This document shows, in pieces, positions 52,071 through 64,000 of a DNA stretch of 64,000 nt. Position numbers and translations under genes: made by a program. The notes under the pieces are model-generated. The model was not told where the DNA came from. It worked only from the letters and a program-made list of their open reading frames with translations, and made no database searches. Origin of the DNA: Branchiostoma floridae (lineage: Eukaryota > Chordata > Leptocardii > Amphioxiformes > Branchiostomatidae); the NCBI RefSeq assembly GCF_000003815.2, contig NC_049995.1, positions 7,540,325 to 7,604,324 of the forward strand, written 5' to 3'. Position 1 is the first letter of the stretch. Every line of letters begins with the position of its first letter.

Positions 52071-52951
52071 CTATCGAAGCCCGTTAGACATAGACTCCTT
52101 TGTCGGCCTTTCTGTGGGCGCTGGCGTAATTTGTGGGGGGCTGTGGGCGCATACTCCTTCATCGGTATATGTTCCTGTTTCGACATAAGAACCTAGGTTC
52201 CCGGTGTAAAAGCTGGCCGCGAAATTTGCCAATTTGACACCCCAACAAATGACGCCAACGCCCAAACTTGAGGAAAACGAAAGGACGGCAGCGAAGAATA
52301 ACGTCGACATCTGGGCGCGCTTCGGCAGATACTCTCTAACTGATAAAATGAGCACATTCACCTCCATAAAGTTAAACAGAAGTATAGCACAGACCTACCA
52401 TATTGAGAAATTATAGCCTCTACCGGGCTCCTTTGGAGTAGGACAGGTTTGAGGAACTTTTTTGGCTAAAAAATTTCCAGAGAAGCTAACCCGAGAAACT
52501 GTTGGTAATTCATGTGCATCTCTCTTCCCGGCTTACTTCTAGCATTCCTCCGCCAAATCATTTCGCCTTTTTGGTCAACCTCTACATTTTAACGACGTCC
52601 AAATGAGTCTGGTGGTAGAGACTAGGGGAAGTAACGAACAGGTGTATGATGAATATAAGTCGGTACCTGTTGTATCGACGGGACAGCAAATATGACCACC
52701 AGCAGCGCTTGGAAGGTAGCAAATGGAGCCATGCCACTCAAGGCTTGTGACAGGGAAACTTTGTAAAGCCCGGTGATGTTGAATATTCTCTCCAGTTTGC
52801 CTGGCGACACGCGCGCGCCGCCGGCCGAACACGCTACGTCCAGTCCTGAGAATGGTCCTTGCACTGGGTAAACTTTAAGCGCACGTCCACAGTCTAGTTT
52901 CGATCGGTTGCCAACTCTCGCGTGAGCTTGTACCAAAGCGAGGCTTACCAT
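52071..52951 (-). CDS. uncharacterised multi-pass membrane protein, two exons
   Basis: Exons 52951-52667 and 52394-52071 join in phase 0 (CAG/GTACCG donor, ATGGTAG acceptor) to give 202 residues. I do not recognise the family. The protein has an extracellular-looking segment with CSAGGARVSPGKLERIFNIT (an N-glycosylation NIT), then hydrophobic segments FATFQALLVVIFAVPSI, AILLFNFMEVNVLIL and STLFFAAVLSFSSSLGVGVI, and ends with a Pro/Thr-rich tail (PPQITPAPTERPTKE). This pattern suggests a tetraspan protein whose first helix may lie in an upstream exon. The chosen ATG is weak because ATGGTAAGC also fits a splice donor. Confidence 0.5.
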
Positions 52952-53262
52952 ACATGTATAATACAAATGTACAGAAATATACATACATTAAGAAAACTGT
53001 CAGTGATTTAAAAGCTCAGGCCAGAGAATGGCACTCATTTAAGTTCTCTCCTCATACCTACAAAGATGATGATGACATAATAAGGTTCTCTCACTGGTAC
53101 AATGAATCTATAAAAAATGAACATAGCTTCCATTTTCTCTGCCATGACCAGTGGGAGATTAGCTCATCTGTATTCAATATTCTGGCAAAACTGGTTTGAC
53201 ATCACTTTTACTCCAAATCATTAAAGACCCACAACAGTCATGAGATCAAAATGACAAGCAGC

Positions 53263-53268
53263 TTTATT
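53263..53268 (-). terminator. candidate polyadenylation signal of the ZMYND8-like gene
   Basis: On the minus strand the text is TTCAATAAAGCTGC, a canonical AATAAA about 1.45 kb after the stop codon at 54722. The upstream neighbourhood (53270-54720) has no other gene. Confidence 0.45.
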
Positions 53269-54721
53269 GAATGTTGTCATTTCACAAGTCAGGTTATCTA
53301 GAACCCTGTCTTTTTAACCTGCTTCCTAACCCTGTATAACCTATAGAGAATTTGCAGCCAAACAGCTACTTCAATACGCTAAGGGTTTAACTACCTTTTT
53401 TTGCTGCTTTCACGCATTTAACCCTATATCTCTCCTTCAAAAAGCAGTCATACAATAATGCTCCACCAGGAATGGTCCATTCCTCAGGTATACATGTAGT
53501 ACTTACATACATAGTGAGTACTTACACAACTGATCCAACAATACTCTATTCTATATATTAGGCTTGCTCCCTGAGAGCATCGCCAAAAATATACAACCTT
53601 CAGCATTCTGTGTGCATACTTGCCTTTTTAAACCATACTCTTTCAGTATATCATATCTCTCAGAGACTTTCATCAAAGTAAATGAATACAATATAGTTTC
53701 AATAACAAACAAACAAACAAACAAACAAACAAAACATACTGTAACACATGCGCTATGAAGCATATACTACTATTATGAAGTATGTACTACCTTCCACTGC
53801 AGCAAAACTTATAGCTAGTACTGTGTAGTTTCTGACATCGCATCAAGCTAACTCCACATTGTCAATAACAATGCATTTTGGGGGGTCACTTGTAAGGTTC
53901 AACATCATTGAGTCCCCCAGGGGGGCCACTATCTTTCTCAGATAGCATGTTAGCTCATAGAGCCCACTACCTTTAGCTTTGGATCAAGAATCTGTGATTC
54001 CAACACAAAATTAAAATGCTTGTCCAATTTCTTGTCAAGGAAGAAGCCAATTCACTGCTTCTGTGATGTTCTTTTATGTAAAAATGTAGACAGGATATAA
54101 GATTGAGCAGTGCATCAAAAAAGCAGCGGATTGCCCATTCCTTAACAAAGATGTGCTGTACCGTTGAAAATTTGGGTAAGTCCAATAGCTATTTCATAGT
54201 TTGAAGTGGGCATGCATGTTAGCTAAGGGTGGGTACTGGTACAGGAAATTCAGGTCCAGGTACAGACCTATACGTTCACTGGTTCAGAGGATCAGGTCCA
54301 GGTCCGGACTTTAACCTGAGGCTGGTTCTGTGAAAACTTGAGAATGGGCTACACTCAAAACAATGGTCCATTTCGCTACAAAGGTATCTGTTTGATGGAG
54401 TACCCGACATTTACTGCATTTTAAATGCTCTCTTCATGTAAACAACAGTAATGCCTCTTAACTTAGACCAAGTTTGACTATAGGAACTTGGTATAATCTG
54501 TTTGTTTCTAACCGGTCCAAATTCCGGTTCACTAATTTTTTTCAAGTCCACTTTTTCCAGACTGGCCAAAAAAGACAGAACGGTTTTGTACCCGTACACC
54601 ATACTGGTACCCACCCCTTATGTTAGCCCGTCTAGAATGGTTGCAGCACTAAGCCTAGGAGGCTGTTTATTATGTTTATGAACTTGATGATTGACATCCC
54701 AGGGGGGGTCAATACACAGCA
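53269..54721 (-). other. probable 3' untranslated region of the ZMYND8-like gene
   Basis: It contains a (CAAA)n run at about 53705-53733 and a dispersed repeat at 54225-54620. That repeat shares CAATGGTCCATTTCGCTACA, TTTTAAATGCTCTCTTCA-like text and TTGTACTGGTACA-like ends with 60180-60525. No coding signal was found. Confidence 0.4.
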
Positions 54722-57700
54722 TCACTGTGAGGGGAGGGTGAAGCTGCTGCTGCTGTTGCTAGGCAATGCTGCCACTGGCTGCAGGACACCTGCAGGCTGC
54801 AGTACTTGGGCTGCTGCAGGAAAAATTAAAAAATGGGTTTGTGACTGAAATGAAAACATACATGAACTCAATGTTCTGCATTGACAGAAAATGTTTAACC
54901 TTATTGAACATATCCATACAGCCACTTCTGATATTTACTATTTCTGCTTTCTCTCTCTAAATAATATATTATCTGTATGATTGCAATATAATGTTGAAAC
55001 TACCTAGCCTGGGTACCATCCGGGTAGTAGTTCGCCTATGTTCACTTCTGCTACCCGTCGGAAGACCTGCACATTCAAACCATTTGATGCTAACGCCAGT
55101 TTATGAGCGAATTAAGGAATGGGTTCTAGAGTGCTTCTTCGATGACAACAGGCCCTCCCGCAAGCGGACTGAGGGCTTTTCTGGTGTTTGAACTTTGTTC
55201 GAACGGACGCATGTGCAGGGACCTTAGGTCTAACTAGTAATTACTTACTAGTCTTCCTGGAATCCTTTTCCAAGAGAACAGGGATGGACGTCACTGGCTG
55301 GACCACCTGTGCTACAGAGGATGGTCTCTGCAAGTAGCAAAAACAGATCTGACTTATTCTGATAGTGTAATAAACTTCACATTTAACACTAGAAACTAGA
55401 CTAAACTAAGACTCCATATCTAAATGTAACAGGTACAGGTACAGGGGTTTAGGTACCTGAGGAAATGTTTGTGCCCCTAGCAGTTTACAATGGTACTGCA
55501 AATCATGTTAGTTTCTGTGAACAATGGGGGCCATAATAATTATATAGATCCCATATGCCTATAGAAATATAGCAAATAATAAATATAGAAACATAAAATT
55601 CAAAATGAAAATATTTGTCACATAAGCATTGGCCAAACTGTCAATTGCTATCATCTCATTGGTTGAACACTCATGCACTAGTTACCAAGTTATCATTGGT
55701 CGAATTACTAATTGCCATGTTATCATTGGTTAAACTGCTAATAGTGATTGACAGCCAGGAAAGGTCTATAATCTGATAGTCCACACCCGTAGGATAATGC
55801 AAAAACACAAAATAAAAACATAAAAATGCAAACATACAGCCACTGTCTCATTGGACACACTACTAATTGCTATGTTATCATTGGTTGCATTCTAATTGTA
55901 ATTGACAGTCAGGAAAGGTCTATAATGTGATAGTCCGCACCTGCACAATGATGGTGCTGCCACGTGGGACATTAGTGAAGGTCTGGATGGCCTGTGGCTG
56001 GGAAGCTGCTGGCTGGATGTAGCGCACCTGCACACCTGGCTGGCTCACCTGTACACAGGTACAGAACAGCAGGTGTCAATGGGAAGTTTTACACAAACAC
56101 AGATGTGTTGTGTTACTAAGGCTCAGGTAAAAAGCTATAGGTACATGTAGTCCTATAGCCTTTTGGAGGCAGTACTGGTACATTAGCCAATGTGTCTATC
56201 TAGGGCATGCGCAAGGTGGAGCCTATCCCTCTCCTTCCACTGCCTTTTACCTCCCCATCTGAGATCAGGTGACCATTTTGCACCTGGGTGGAGTGAGGGA
56301 AGTTGTGTTAAGTACCGTCCATGAAGGTCAGACATCCAGGTAATAAGATATGTCAAAAAACAGTTACTCAAGCAACTGGATATGATTTTGGTAATGGTCA
56401 GACATGTAAAGTACCTTTTACAAGCCAGGACACAATGTCTAGCATGGAGTGTCAGGAAACGAAGCCATGATATCTCGATCTTCATGCGACTGTCAGGCAT
56501 GTGATCACTAATGTTTAAATAGATTAAACAATTTTAGTGCAAATATTGAAACTTTGAGAATATTGAAAACAGTTTTTGTTTTCTGTTTAAGTTTGCCATT
56601 TCCAACTTTTTGTTATTCTGGTTCAAATTGAAAATTTAAAAAATATTAATAACATAGTTGTTAAAAACATCATTTTACTTTATCAAGATATAGATTTAGT
56701 ACAAAAAGAAGTTGAAATGTGAGAAATTATTCATATTGATGTTATGTCAACTAAATGTATTAGGAAGTACACAACTAATGAATCTGACATGTAAAAGTGT
56801 ATGTCACTTCTATGTACATGTAACTTGCATTATAACTTCTATCATTAGCAGTTAGGGGTTATATCAAACCAACGTGCTGTCTCCTGCAGCAGAACTGGTG
56901 CCTGACTAACCAAACCTGCGACTGACCTTCTCTTTTACAACAAGTGCCTGTTCTGATTCCTGCTCTTTCAAGATGGAGCTGAGGCATGCCCTGGCTTTCT
57001 CTAAGCTGGTGCCTGTGGAAATGTGAGTGGGGCTGACCTGTGTGTAGGAAACTTTTGCCTGTTCTTTCTTCTGTTGCTGCAGCACGGTGGTGAGCGACTC
57101 CCGCGCCTTTTCTCTCCATTCCGATTCCGTCACTGCAAATGTCAAAGTTCATCATTAGCAGAGATTTAACTGCTTACAAATTACCATTTCTCAAGTAATG
57201 CAGAAATCTGAGATAGTTGTTTAGACTTCAGCAAGAAGTTCAGAAAGGAGTGGACTGGAAAACTAAGACAATTATTATTGATTATATGCAAAAGACTGTC
57301 TTACATAGGGCTGCTGTGATGATTAACTGAACTGTGGACACCAAAATAAGCAAATGCAAGTAAAAAACATTAGATGTATAGCCAAACCTGCACAAGTGAC
57401 CACCTTTAGAAAATGACCAACTACTCTCACCTCTCAAATAGAAGTACCCCCTGGAATAAAAGTACCCCCCGGACAAATCTTCAAAATCTAATAAAAGTAC
57501 CCCCCGGAAAAATACCAAATTGACATGTAAACTGTGCCCATGCTACTTCAGTCCAAGAGAAGATGATAAGCAGGTAGGCTCTTTTTATTCATTTATGCCT
57601 CAGTACCATATCAGTTAATTGTATAAATAATGAACAGAATAATTCCTATGTTATTGCACATATTTTCTTTATCTGAGTGTCACACCATCAACAAAGATTA

Positions 57701-60700
57701 AAATAAAAGTAAAAAAATGAATGGAAATAAGAATTGAAGAAATAAAAAAAGAAGTTAATTTCATAATCATTGTTACAAAATAACATTTTGAAGAAACATT
57801 CCAACTTAGAATACCTTATTCACCACTTCTTTGCTATTTTCAATGTTGCAGAAACCAACGAGGTCATAGACACTGCCCCCTATCGAGAAATAACGGTACT
57901 GCAGAAAATATATAATTCTCTCGCACATTACCGCGAGATTCGGCGTGAGTTGATGAATCCAACATGGTGGATGTTTTCGAGCCGATTGAACGCTGTGCTT
58001 TGTTTTGGAAGGATTTTTTCGTTGCTGGAACATTAAAACAAGTTGACTACGGGTGAAAAATAGTGGAAAAGTATTGGTAACTTTTTAATTTGTTTGGTTG
58101 GTGGTTAATTTCTGTGTTTTGATAGAGAATTTACGGAAGTAAGTGACTGTGTGTGTAGCATGTGACCTCGATGTTTTCGTCTTTGTTCAGCGCAAATTTC
58201 AAGATTTTTGGAAGGTTAAAGATGGTCTAAAACGAAAAGGATATATTTTTTTTCGAGTCTAGTACCGAATCACTTGTGTTCCTTTTTTTTTGGACCTGAA
58301 CCGAAACATTTTTGCAAGTAAAGAACCGGTCCTGCATACCGGTACGCATCCCTAGTTATGTTTGGGTCATAGCGCTAGCAGCAGGGAAATCCGCGCTGCC
58401 TCGTCCGAAAATAGTGAATTTTAAGCAAAAATACCGCGGAAATATGGGCAGAAAATACCAAACTTTCAATATTTTTGGGGTCCCTGGTTAGTAAAGAAAG
58501 CCCCAATTTGAAAAAAAAAATAAACGTAACGTCTAAAATAAGGACGTACCGGGTGGATTTTGAGGCGGAAAAAAATAAACGTACCGGTACGTTTATTTGA
58601 GAGGTGAGAGTAGACAATGTGATCACTTTTTGGCGGGCCCTTAGGTCATTTTCCCCATTGACACTTCCTGTGATTAAGAATTCTGTCCCCTGAGTGGTCA
58701 TCTTGGTCAGTTGTGACCGTAGAAGCAAACAACTATGACAGCTCAGCAGTTATAGAGACAGTGCACTGGCAAAGATTGCTTTTGTTAGGTGTTAATGCAA
58801 TTTCTCAAGAAAGAGAGTTATGAAAGGAAGTTCAAATTTTCTTTTTGACAAAGAAAAAACCTTCACCATTGGTGGAGCCAGCCTGACCCTTGACCTGTGA
58901 ATCTGTAGGTGCCTGCTGGATGCTGACAGCTGCTCGCACCTGATTGGTTGGTGACTCACCACTAGTGCCCTCTGATTGGTCAGTGCCACCTTGTGCTGTG
59001 CTGTTATTGGTGGACTGGCTGCAGGTGTTCATGTGGACTGGCCAATGAGCTTGCTGGCAGGGGTAGTCACAGTAACTGGTGTTCCAGCAACAGTAGAAAA
59101 TGGCCTCCTTTCCACAGAAAGCACACTGAAACATCATATACAATGCTTCAATGACATTACACTAAAACATTACAAATAGGAATAACTCATAGAGATTACA
59201 GGGACTTCTGTAAAGTCAGGGTCACATTCCCCAACTGTGTGCGTACCTCTCATCAAACTAGGTAGATCACAGTGTCTAGTCCTGGATTGATTGAGTTAAA
59301 AGAATATTTCACGGGGCCAGATCGTAAATTACCCAGAGGAGCACTTTTTTCCCAATGGGACGGTAGCATTAGGGATATCAATTAGGCCTAGGAAAAAACA
59401 TGTTGTTTCGTGTTTCAGTCCTGAAAAAATTAGGGTAGGCAGTAGGCAGTTTTTTTTTCTTTTTTTTTCCTGTAATTTTTTTGTAGGATGGCCAAAACTC
59501 TAGTGAGACATATAACAATACATCTACTTCTATAACAATAAAGTTGAACAAAGTAAACTGAAATGCATGAGGACACCTGTCTTTCAATGTCATACTTTAC
59601 CTTAGATACATTTATCCTTCATTAGATAAGAAAAGCAGTGTTTCTACTTCAATAGGCAGAAGCAGGCTGAATGAAAATTCTAACTGTGCCCACCCCAAAA
59701 AGGTCTAGGATCAGCAAGGTTTTTCTAGGGTAGGTAGGGAAACAGGGAAAAAAACTTTTTTTTCTTAGGCAGCATGCAGAGAGAAGTTTAAAACTAATAA
59801 AAGCACTGTAAAAGCATTTACTTTCACAGTAGCGGGAAAATGGAGTTTTGGTGGTGGATTTAAGTTCGTGGTAGCGCCATTGGCTGCAGTCTCATACTAT
59901 AATGGAAAAATGTTTGCGGTGGTTTTAAGTTCGCGGTGAAGTGGTCACCGCAAAAAACGCGAACATAAAACCACAGCGAACATTTCTGCATATGTCACTC
60001 CTGTGCCTCACCCATTGTTTTTTCTTGGCCTCCTCCACAGCTCTGTTCTTGTCGGCCTCACACTGCCTACGCAGGTCCTGGATCAGTCTCTGTTTCTCCA
60101 GCTCCAGACTCTGTCTCATCTCAGCCATCGTGAGCTCTGGGGAGGGAGGGGAGCAGAGGGTTTGGTCAGCAACTCAGGTACAAAACAATAGTCCATTTTG
60201 CTACAAAGGATCCTGTTTGGTAGAGTATCCATCGTCCACTGGCATTTTAAAATCCTATCTTCACGTAAACAATAACTGCCTCTGTTTTAGACCAACTTTA
60301 ACTGTTACAGTAGAAACTTGGTAAAAATGACTACTCCTCTGCATCGCTCTTCTTATTTTCTTGGACCTGTAAGCCCCCAAACACGAGAATGCCTGACGGT
60401 TAAATCTGTTCATTTTCTAATTGGTCCAAAATCCAACCCTCTGATTTTTTTCAGGAATGTTTCTTCTGGACCAGTCCAACAAGAAAATATGGTTTTGTAC
60501 TGGTACAAGCCTACTTCTTGCAATACCATATAGCTCTAGCAAAACCAACCAAACCCAACTGACCCATGTTATGTTTCATCTCAGCCATCTCCTGTCTGTG
60601 TCTCCAGCTCAGCTTCTCCACCTCCAGCTGAAGGTGCTTCACGGTTGCTAGGTTATCGCCACGGCGACCAAGGTCCGCCCACATCTGCTGGAACGTGCCC

Positions 60701-63412
60701 TTCACCACCTCTACGACCTTCAAGAAACATTCACATCAAGCCTGATTAATAACTAGTTCTGCCAACTCTGAACTATTCTTCCTGCCACTTGCAAAGTCTG
60801 ACCTTTGAAGTCCTCTTCCAAATCAATTTCTGTCATCCTACATTGTACATCTCTATTGACAAGTGCATTCAAATACCTGATATGGACACACACCTATACA
60901 AACAAACATACAAACCAAATACATGAAATCAACAAAAACTTGACACCTCAGAATAGTTTCAAAGAGACACATGCTAGAGTGAACATAGAGAGAGGTACAA
61001 CATGAAAGACCAAAGGAATAATTACATTTCTTATTAATAACTTTAGCTTGTCCTAACATCAAATACAGTTTTTACAATTTTCCATTAATAAGTAAAAAGA
61101 TTTCAGCAAGAATGATTTAGCTAGTACAGAAAGAATAGGCCAATCTATAATCAATCAATAATTGACGATGACAATATGATTGATTTATTTTCTGCTGACC
61201 TTGTCTGTGTACTTGCTGAGGTCATCAGTTTGTGTGTTCTCTGTGCTGGTGGTGGTGGTGGTGGTAGCGGTAGTAGAGGAGGAGCTAGTTGAGGATGTTA
61301 CAGGAGGAGGCGAGGACACCACTGGGCTCTGACCCACAATGCCCGGCTGACTGTGAGCAGACTGCTGTACTGCTGTGGGAGGGGGAAAAACCTACTTAAA
61401 GAAAACCAAAAGTTGAGATTAAAGAAGCCTTATACACTATGCTAAGGATACCCCAAATTCCAGCTCTCATCCTTATGATTTATATTATTTATATATTTAA
61501 AATCGTGCCGCAAACATAAACCTGTGTCAGGCTGCCGCAGTATGACATCAGCTGGGAAGTCTGAGACGAAGACACGAAGGTGGGGAGGTACATTTTGTTC
61601 TATCCCAAAGTGTCAACAAAGATGTGAAAAGAAATAAACTTTGTATGGAGTAACAACATTAACGACTGTCACTAATCCTAAGAACACACTAATGATATAC
61701 AGAATATTACAGACAACAGTAAGATGAAACATTTCCCATTTGACAATTCTATGTACAGGATACGTTACACAGGATATGTTAAAAAGTACAATACACCAAC
61801 ATCACTGGCAAACAGTTTCAAACCACAAGAGACAAACAAAAATTTTTCTTTCTTTTGTACACCGATACATTGTATGCATCCATGACACAAAGAAACGAAT
61901 TAGAAAGCTAGTTACAATCAGTATCAGAAAAACTCTGCTGTGATTGGTGGGAAAAGTTTGAATGAGCCAATGTGATTGGTGGAAACTGCTTGGCAATGAT
62001 GTAAAAGTTCTTACCCAGAAGGACCTTCTGGGGCGTACCTGTTGACACCTGGACGAACCGTGGATACGTCTGAGAAACGGGCGCGGTGGTGCTGGTCGCA
62101 GGGGCTAGGGAACGATAAAAAAATGCTGGACACAACCACTTACTTTCAGGATATATGATATACTGTAAATCTTGAAATGTTTGTGGCAGTTTTATTTCTT
62201 GTGGTTTTTAAAATTACCTCTAACACTAACCACAAAATCGCAATACAGAAACATATTATGTTTTGTATTGTATTGTTTGTAGTGCAGCAATGTTTCAACT
62301 GCAAACTTCAAATACCACATTTTCCCCTTTTAGTAAAATAGATCCAACACAAAATTGAATTTTACACTATAGTTGGTGCCAAGTAAAGACATTGTCATGG
62401 AGAACTGAAGAATTTTAAAAGCAACCCTAAGTATACATACATTGTATTTCAACAGTATGAATCAAATCACTTTTCCATTCTGTATGACTTGTTATAGTAA
62501 AATACATTTTCTCTTACTCAAGTCACCTATTGAGATGGTATTGCTAAGTAACCTGATGCCAGGACTGTCTCCAGGACCCACCATGCTCTACTAGCATAGA
62601 AATTTGCTCGTTGGGACAGAGAAAGATTTCACCTTGTCCATCAAAAAACATTGGAACGTAATGTGATGCAACTGCTACAATGTTTGGAAACTTAAAATGG
62701 CTGATCTAACAAAAACAATGGCCAAAACAAGAGGGACAGAAACATATTTAAGACTGGAGGCAGCCCTGCTTAAAGTGATACAGACTTTAACTGTGATGGT
62801 AAATGATGATGATGATGATGCTTCTGGTCTTAGGTGCAGGTAGTCATTACTGCATCTTCTCTTGGTTAAGTGACAAAGCCATCACTTATCAAAATAGTGT
62901 CTAACTTATTAACTAACCAAATATCTAAGGATGGAGGCAGCCCTGCCTTATACAGACTTTTGCTGTGATGGTGAATGAGGATGAGGATGATGCTTCTTAG
63001 GTGCAGGTAGTCATTACTGCATGTTCTCTTGGTTAAGTGACAAAGCCATCACTTATCAAAATAGTGTCTAACTTATTAACTAACCAAATATCTAAGGATG
63101 GAGGCAGCCCTGCCTTATACAGACTTTTGCTGTGATGGTGAATGAGGATGAGGATGATGCTTCTTAGGTGCAGGTAGTCATTACTGCATCTTCTCTTGGT
63201 TAAGTGACTAAGCCATCACTTATCAAAATAGTGTCTAACTCATTAACTAACCAACCTGGTGCAGGCTTTGCTGCACTCCTGAGTGTCATGGTACCTGATG
63301 TTTTGGCGGGCGGGTCCTTCTGTGTCAGCTGTTTCTGGAGGTACTCCTGGCTGGACCTCTTCAACTGTCGCTGGGTCCATTCCTTACTCAGGGAGTCCAT
63401 AACCACTGGGTC
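54722..63412 (-). CDS. ZMYND8: ZMYND8-like chromatin reader, C-terminal 10 exons
   Basis: Exons: 63412-63256, 62104-62015, 61372-61200, 60717-60564, 60136-60012, 59125-58867, 57132-56927, 56048-55941, 55327-55249, 54813-54722. All are GT-AG and phase-consistent; 1443 nt give 480 codons plus TGA. The protein has a Ser/Thr-rich linker, a coiled coil (about residues 140-232) with [19 protein letters not shown] and EEAKKKQW, and a MYND zinc finger (234-270). ZMYND8 (PRKCBP1) reads acetylated and methylated histones through PHD, bromo and PWWP domains and recruits corepressors through MYND; those N-terminal domains would be encoded to the right of the window. After MYND the protein continues with a second coiled coil and a Gln/Pro/Val-rich tail. 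ZMYND11 is the alternative but matches the coiled coil less well. Confidence 0.88.
55005..55060. mobile_element. single arm of a hairpin MITE
   Basis: AGCCTGGGTACCATCCGG and TAGTAGTTCGCC match the left arm of the element at 50449-50572. The right arm is absent. It lies in the last intron of the ZMYND8-like gene. Confidence 0.6.
55650..55940 (-). repeat. 154-bp tandem duplication beside a splice donor
   Basis: The words TGACAG-CAGGAAAGGTCTATAAT and TGATAGTCC occur at about 55750-55781 and again at 55904-55936, a spacing of 154. The right copy runs into the donor of ZMYND8-like exon 56048-55941. ATTGGTT words repeat through both units. Confidence 0.7.
56200..56345 (-). repeat. SINE 3' fragment
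   Basis: The minus strand reads CTTCCCTCACTCCACCCAGG, then GGGGAGGTAAAAGGCAGTGG and CCCTAGATAGACAC, matching the body of the 1297-1560 SINE family. The tRNA-like head is missing. Confidence 0.65.
57380..58640. repeat. composite inverted-repeat element region
   Basis: Words AGCCAAACCTGCACAAGTGA and CTCTCACCTCTCAAATA at 57381-57440 face TATTTGAGAGGTGAGAGTAG at 58595-58614. Between them are repeats of AAAAGTACCCCCCGG and a frame at 57770-58036 with no family resemblance. It may be one large non-autonomous element within the ZMYND8-like intron. Confidence 0.45.
58867..59125 (-). CDS. ZMYND8: MYND zinc-finger exon of the ZMYND8-like gene
   Basis: The exon begins [19 protein letters not shown], then [16 protein letters not shown], with all zinc-ligand Cys/His of a MYND finger in order. 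The preceding exon ends KKKQW, so the joined text is the diagnostic ZMYND8 junction. The rest encodes a Ser/Thr/Gln-rich linker ([18 protein letters not shown]). MYND domains bind PxLxP-type corepressor peptides. Confidence 0.93.
60180..60525. repeat. dispersed repeat, second copy
   Basis: It matches 54225-54620 over most of its length (CAATAGTCCATTTTGCTACA, later AACTTGGTA, TTCTAATTGGTCCAAAATCC and TTTTGTACTGGTACA). Family unknown. Confidence 0.55.
62752..63255 (-). repeat. three-unit 167-bp tandem repeat reaching a splice donor
   Basis: The word AGGTGCAGGTAGTCATTACT occurs at 62832, 62999 and 63166, a constant period of 167. Units are nearly identical. The third unit ends at the donor of ZMYND8-like exon 63412-63256, where ATTAACTAACCAA is shared with the other units but continues as CCTGGTGCAG instead of ATATCTAAGG. 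The first unit has an expanded GATGAT run. Confidence 0.9.
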
Positions 63413-64000
63413 CTGTTAATAGAATGCGGATCAATCATTTCATTAGTTGATCAATCAAGACATTGTCAAAACATGAAGTACATGCAATGAAGGCAAATTG
63501 TCCTAAAAGAAAAAAAGCTATATCTATCTATTTGAATTAAATCAGGCACCAGGTCCATATATACATTCACTTATTCATTCATTCATTTATGATATATACA
63601 ATGAAAATGATATACCATTTGGCTCGCCCTGAGGCGTCGCCAAAGAAGAATACATTACAGCTAAAACAATATACCTAATCTTAACCTTAACTTAATACTT
63701 AACAATTTAAACTGTTAAGTATTATCTATGTTATGACTATCTTTTCAAAGCCATATTTACAAGGTGTCTCAAAAAGTAACTAAGACTGTAAGAGTCAGAA
63801 TGAAAGAGTGTTTGGATTGATATAACAAGAATAAACAAAATGGTTCCAACAACAATACACAAATGGCTCCGTCACTAAGGTGTTGCCAAAAAAAAGCCAT
63901 AACTTTACAATTAACATTTGCACACCACTGAAACACAAGTTAACTCCCAAGTGTTAAACAAGTACAGATTGACACTGGTAGTATCAAAACTAGGCTTTGA
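63413..64000 (-). other. intron of the ZMYND8-like gene at the window edge
   Basis: No exon is visible to the right edge. The sequence is AT-rich, with an ATTCATTCATTCATT run near 63575 and the text CAAGGTGTCTCAAAAAGTAAC near 63760, a word often found in DNA-transposon termini, without a partner. Confidence 0.45.

Noticed and set aside
62752-63255. CRISPR-like array
   Set aside because: The units are directly adjacent with no unique spacers, and the context is an animal intron.

Overview
The window is intron-rich, repeat-dense nuclear DNA from a bilaterian animal. It carries animal-specific genes with GT-AG introns, tRNA-derived SINEs, many short inverted-repeat DNA elements, non-LTR retrotransposon pieces and one tyrosine-recombinase retrotransposon. 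The repeat mix and gene set look most like a cephalochordate (amphioxus, Branchiostoma), but that assignment is inference from general recognition; no search was run. One assembly gap of Ns lies at 6187-6704.

Layout. (1) 1-25,336, plus strand: the last 22 exons of WDR35/IFT121, an intraflagellar transport A gene. The visible exons splice into one open frame of 888 codons plus a stop. Its introns hold SINEs, MITEs, a broken non-LTR retrotransposon and a nine-unit tandem array built from the start of one exon. (2) 25.6-36.5 kb, minus strand: two tandem-duplicated genes for short LRAT/PLAAT-fold (HRASLS-like) proteins that contain no cysteine, so they look like pseudoenzymes. The first copy's upstream region was split by a 4.3 kb DIRS-order retrotransposon (gag, RT-RNase H, truncated tyrosine recombinase), which is flanked by an exact 102-bp duplication of its target repeat. 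(3) 38.4-48.9 kb, minus strand: a complete 17-exon gene for a type I membrane protein with a signal peptide, NIDO, IPT/E-set-like, AMOP, VWD and TSP1 domains, a transmembrane helix and a short tail. It resembles Mesh/SUSD2/MUC4 but has TSP1 where Mesh has Sushi. One in-frame TGA interrupts the AMOP exon. (4) 52.1-52.95 kb, minus strand: a probable two-exon multi-pass membrane protein of unknown family, with a degraded relative at 49.6-49.9 kb. (5) 54.7-63.4 kb, minus strand: the last 10 exons of a ZMYND8-like chromatin reader, with coiled coil and MYND finger; the PHD-bromo-PWWP part would lie beyond 64 kb.

The genes do not form one pathway. WDR35 and the first PLAAT-like gene converge tail to tail, and the other three genes all read leftward. 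Exon joins were checked by phase: each modelled gene gives a frame divisible by three. The most distinctive signals are the cysteine-free PLAAT pair, the 102-bp duplication around the retrotransposon, the splice-acceptor array in WDR35, the inverted Harbinger-type MITEs that bracket an in-frame block of WDR35 exons, and the TGA in the AMOP exon.
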